Source of the DNA: Pseudorasbora parva
Lineage: Eukaryota > Chordata > Actinopteri > Cypriniformes > Gobionidae
Assembly (NCBI RefSeq): GCF_024679245.1
Contig: NC_090172.1
Location: 41,214,776 to 41,278,775 of the forward strand
Length of the DNA stretch: 64,000 nt
Reading direction: 5' to 3'
Of the stretch, positions 44,217-64,000 are shown in pieces (within the stretch, counting starts at the first letter, position 1; the number at the start of each line of letters is the position of its first letter). The notes beneath the pieces were generated by a model. The model was not told the DNA's origin, did no database searches, and saw nothing but the letters and a program-made list of their open reading frames with translations. A program made the position numbers and the translations under genes.

Positions 44217-64000
<19,784 letters not shown>

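Overview
The window looks like nuclear DNA of a teleost fish, most likely a cyprinid. It has intron-rich vertebrate genes and a dense load of fish-type transposons: TTAA-flanked MITEs, hAT, Tc1 and Harbinger elements, L2 LINEs, a Gmr1-like gypsy and DIRS. Long TA, GAAA and GATA microsatellites also occur. Family names rest on recognising protein motifs and repeat ends; no search was run.

Host genes. (1) The 3' part of a collagen-binding-type integrin alpha gene (alpha-10/alpha-11 group) lies on the + strand at 2886-11298: 14 exons ending in a transmembrane segment and a GFF-containing tail. (2) Two intelectin (secreted fibrinogen-related lectin) paralogues lie on the - strand with the same seven-exon plan. 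The proximal copy, 13027-24339, is broken. It has an in-frame stop at codon 45, and its last exon is cut by a 9.49 kb insertion (13088-22575) flanked by a TA duplication. The distal copy, 44217-62239, reads through as a complete 326-residue protein. Its introns are swollen by a MITE, a likely solo LTR, DIRS-type elements and a SINE.

Layout. 1-2885: integrin intron with one hAT-like element inside another. 2886-12570: integrin exons and 3' UTR. 12571-24660: intelectin 1 with the 9.5 kb insertion, which carries gene-like exon remnants, a 27-bp minisatellite between two direct repeats and a RecQ-like fragment. 24833-31685: an old Tc1-like transposon with two separate stacks of later insertions. 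31686-37735: a decayed DIRS, remnants of an unidentified gene family, SINE-like sequence, a hAT element with a perfect 8-bp duplication and a LINE fragment. 37736-42558: a Gmr1-like gypsy element (integrase before reverse transcriptase, SCAN-like gag, tRNA-Phe primer site) lacking its 3' LTR. 44217-62239: intelectin 2. 62240-64000: repeats, no gene seen.

The main biological story is a two-gene lectin locus. One copy was inactivated, and the surviving copy has unusual residues at positions that bind calcium and sugar in mammalian intelectin. The paralogues share an almost identical 185-bp patch around exon 3 that suggests gene conversion.
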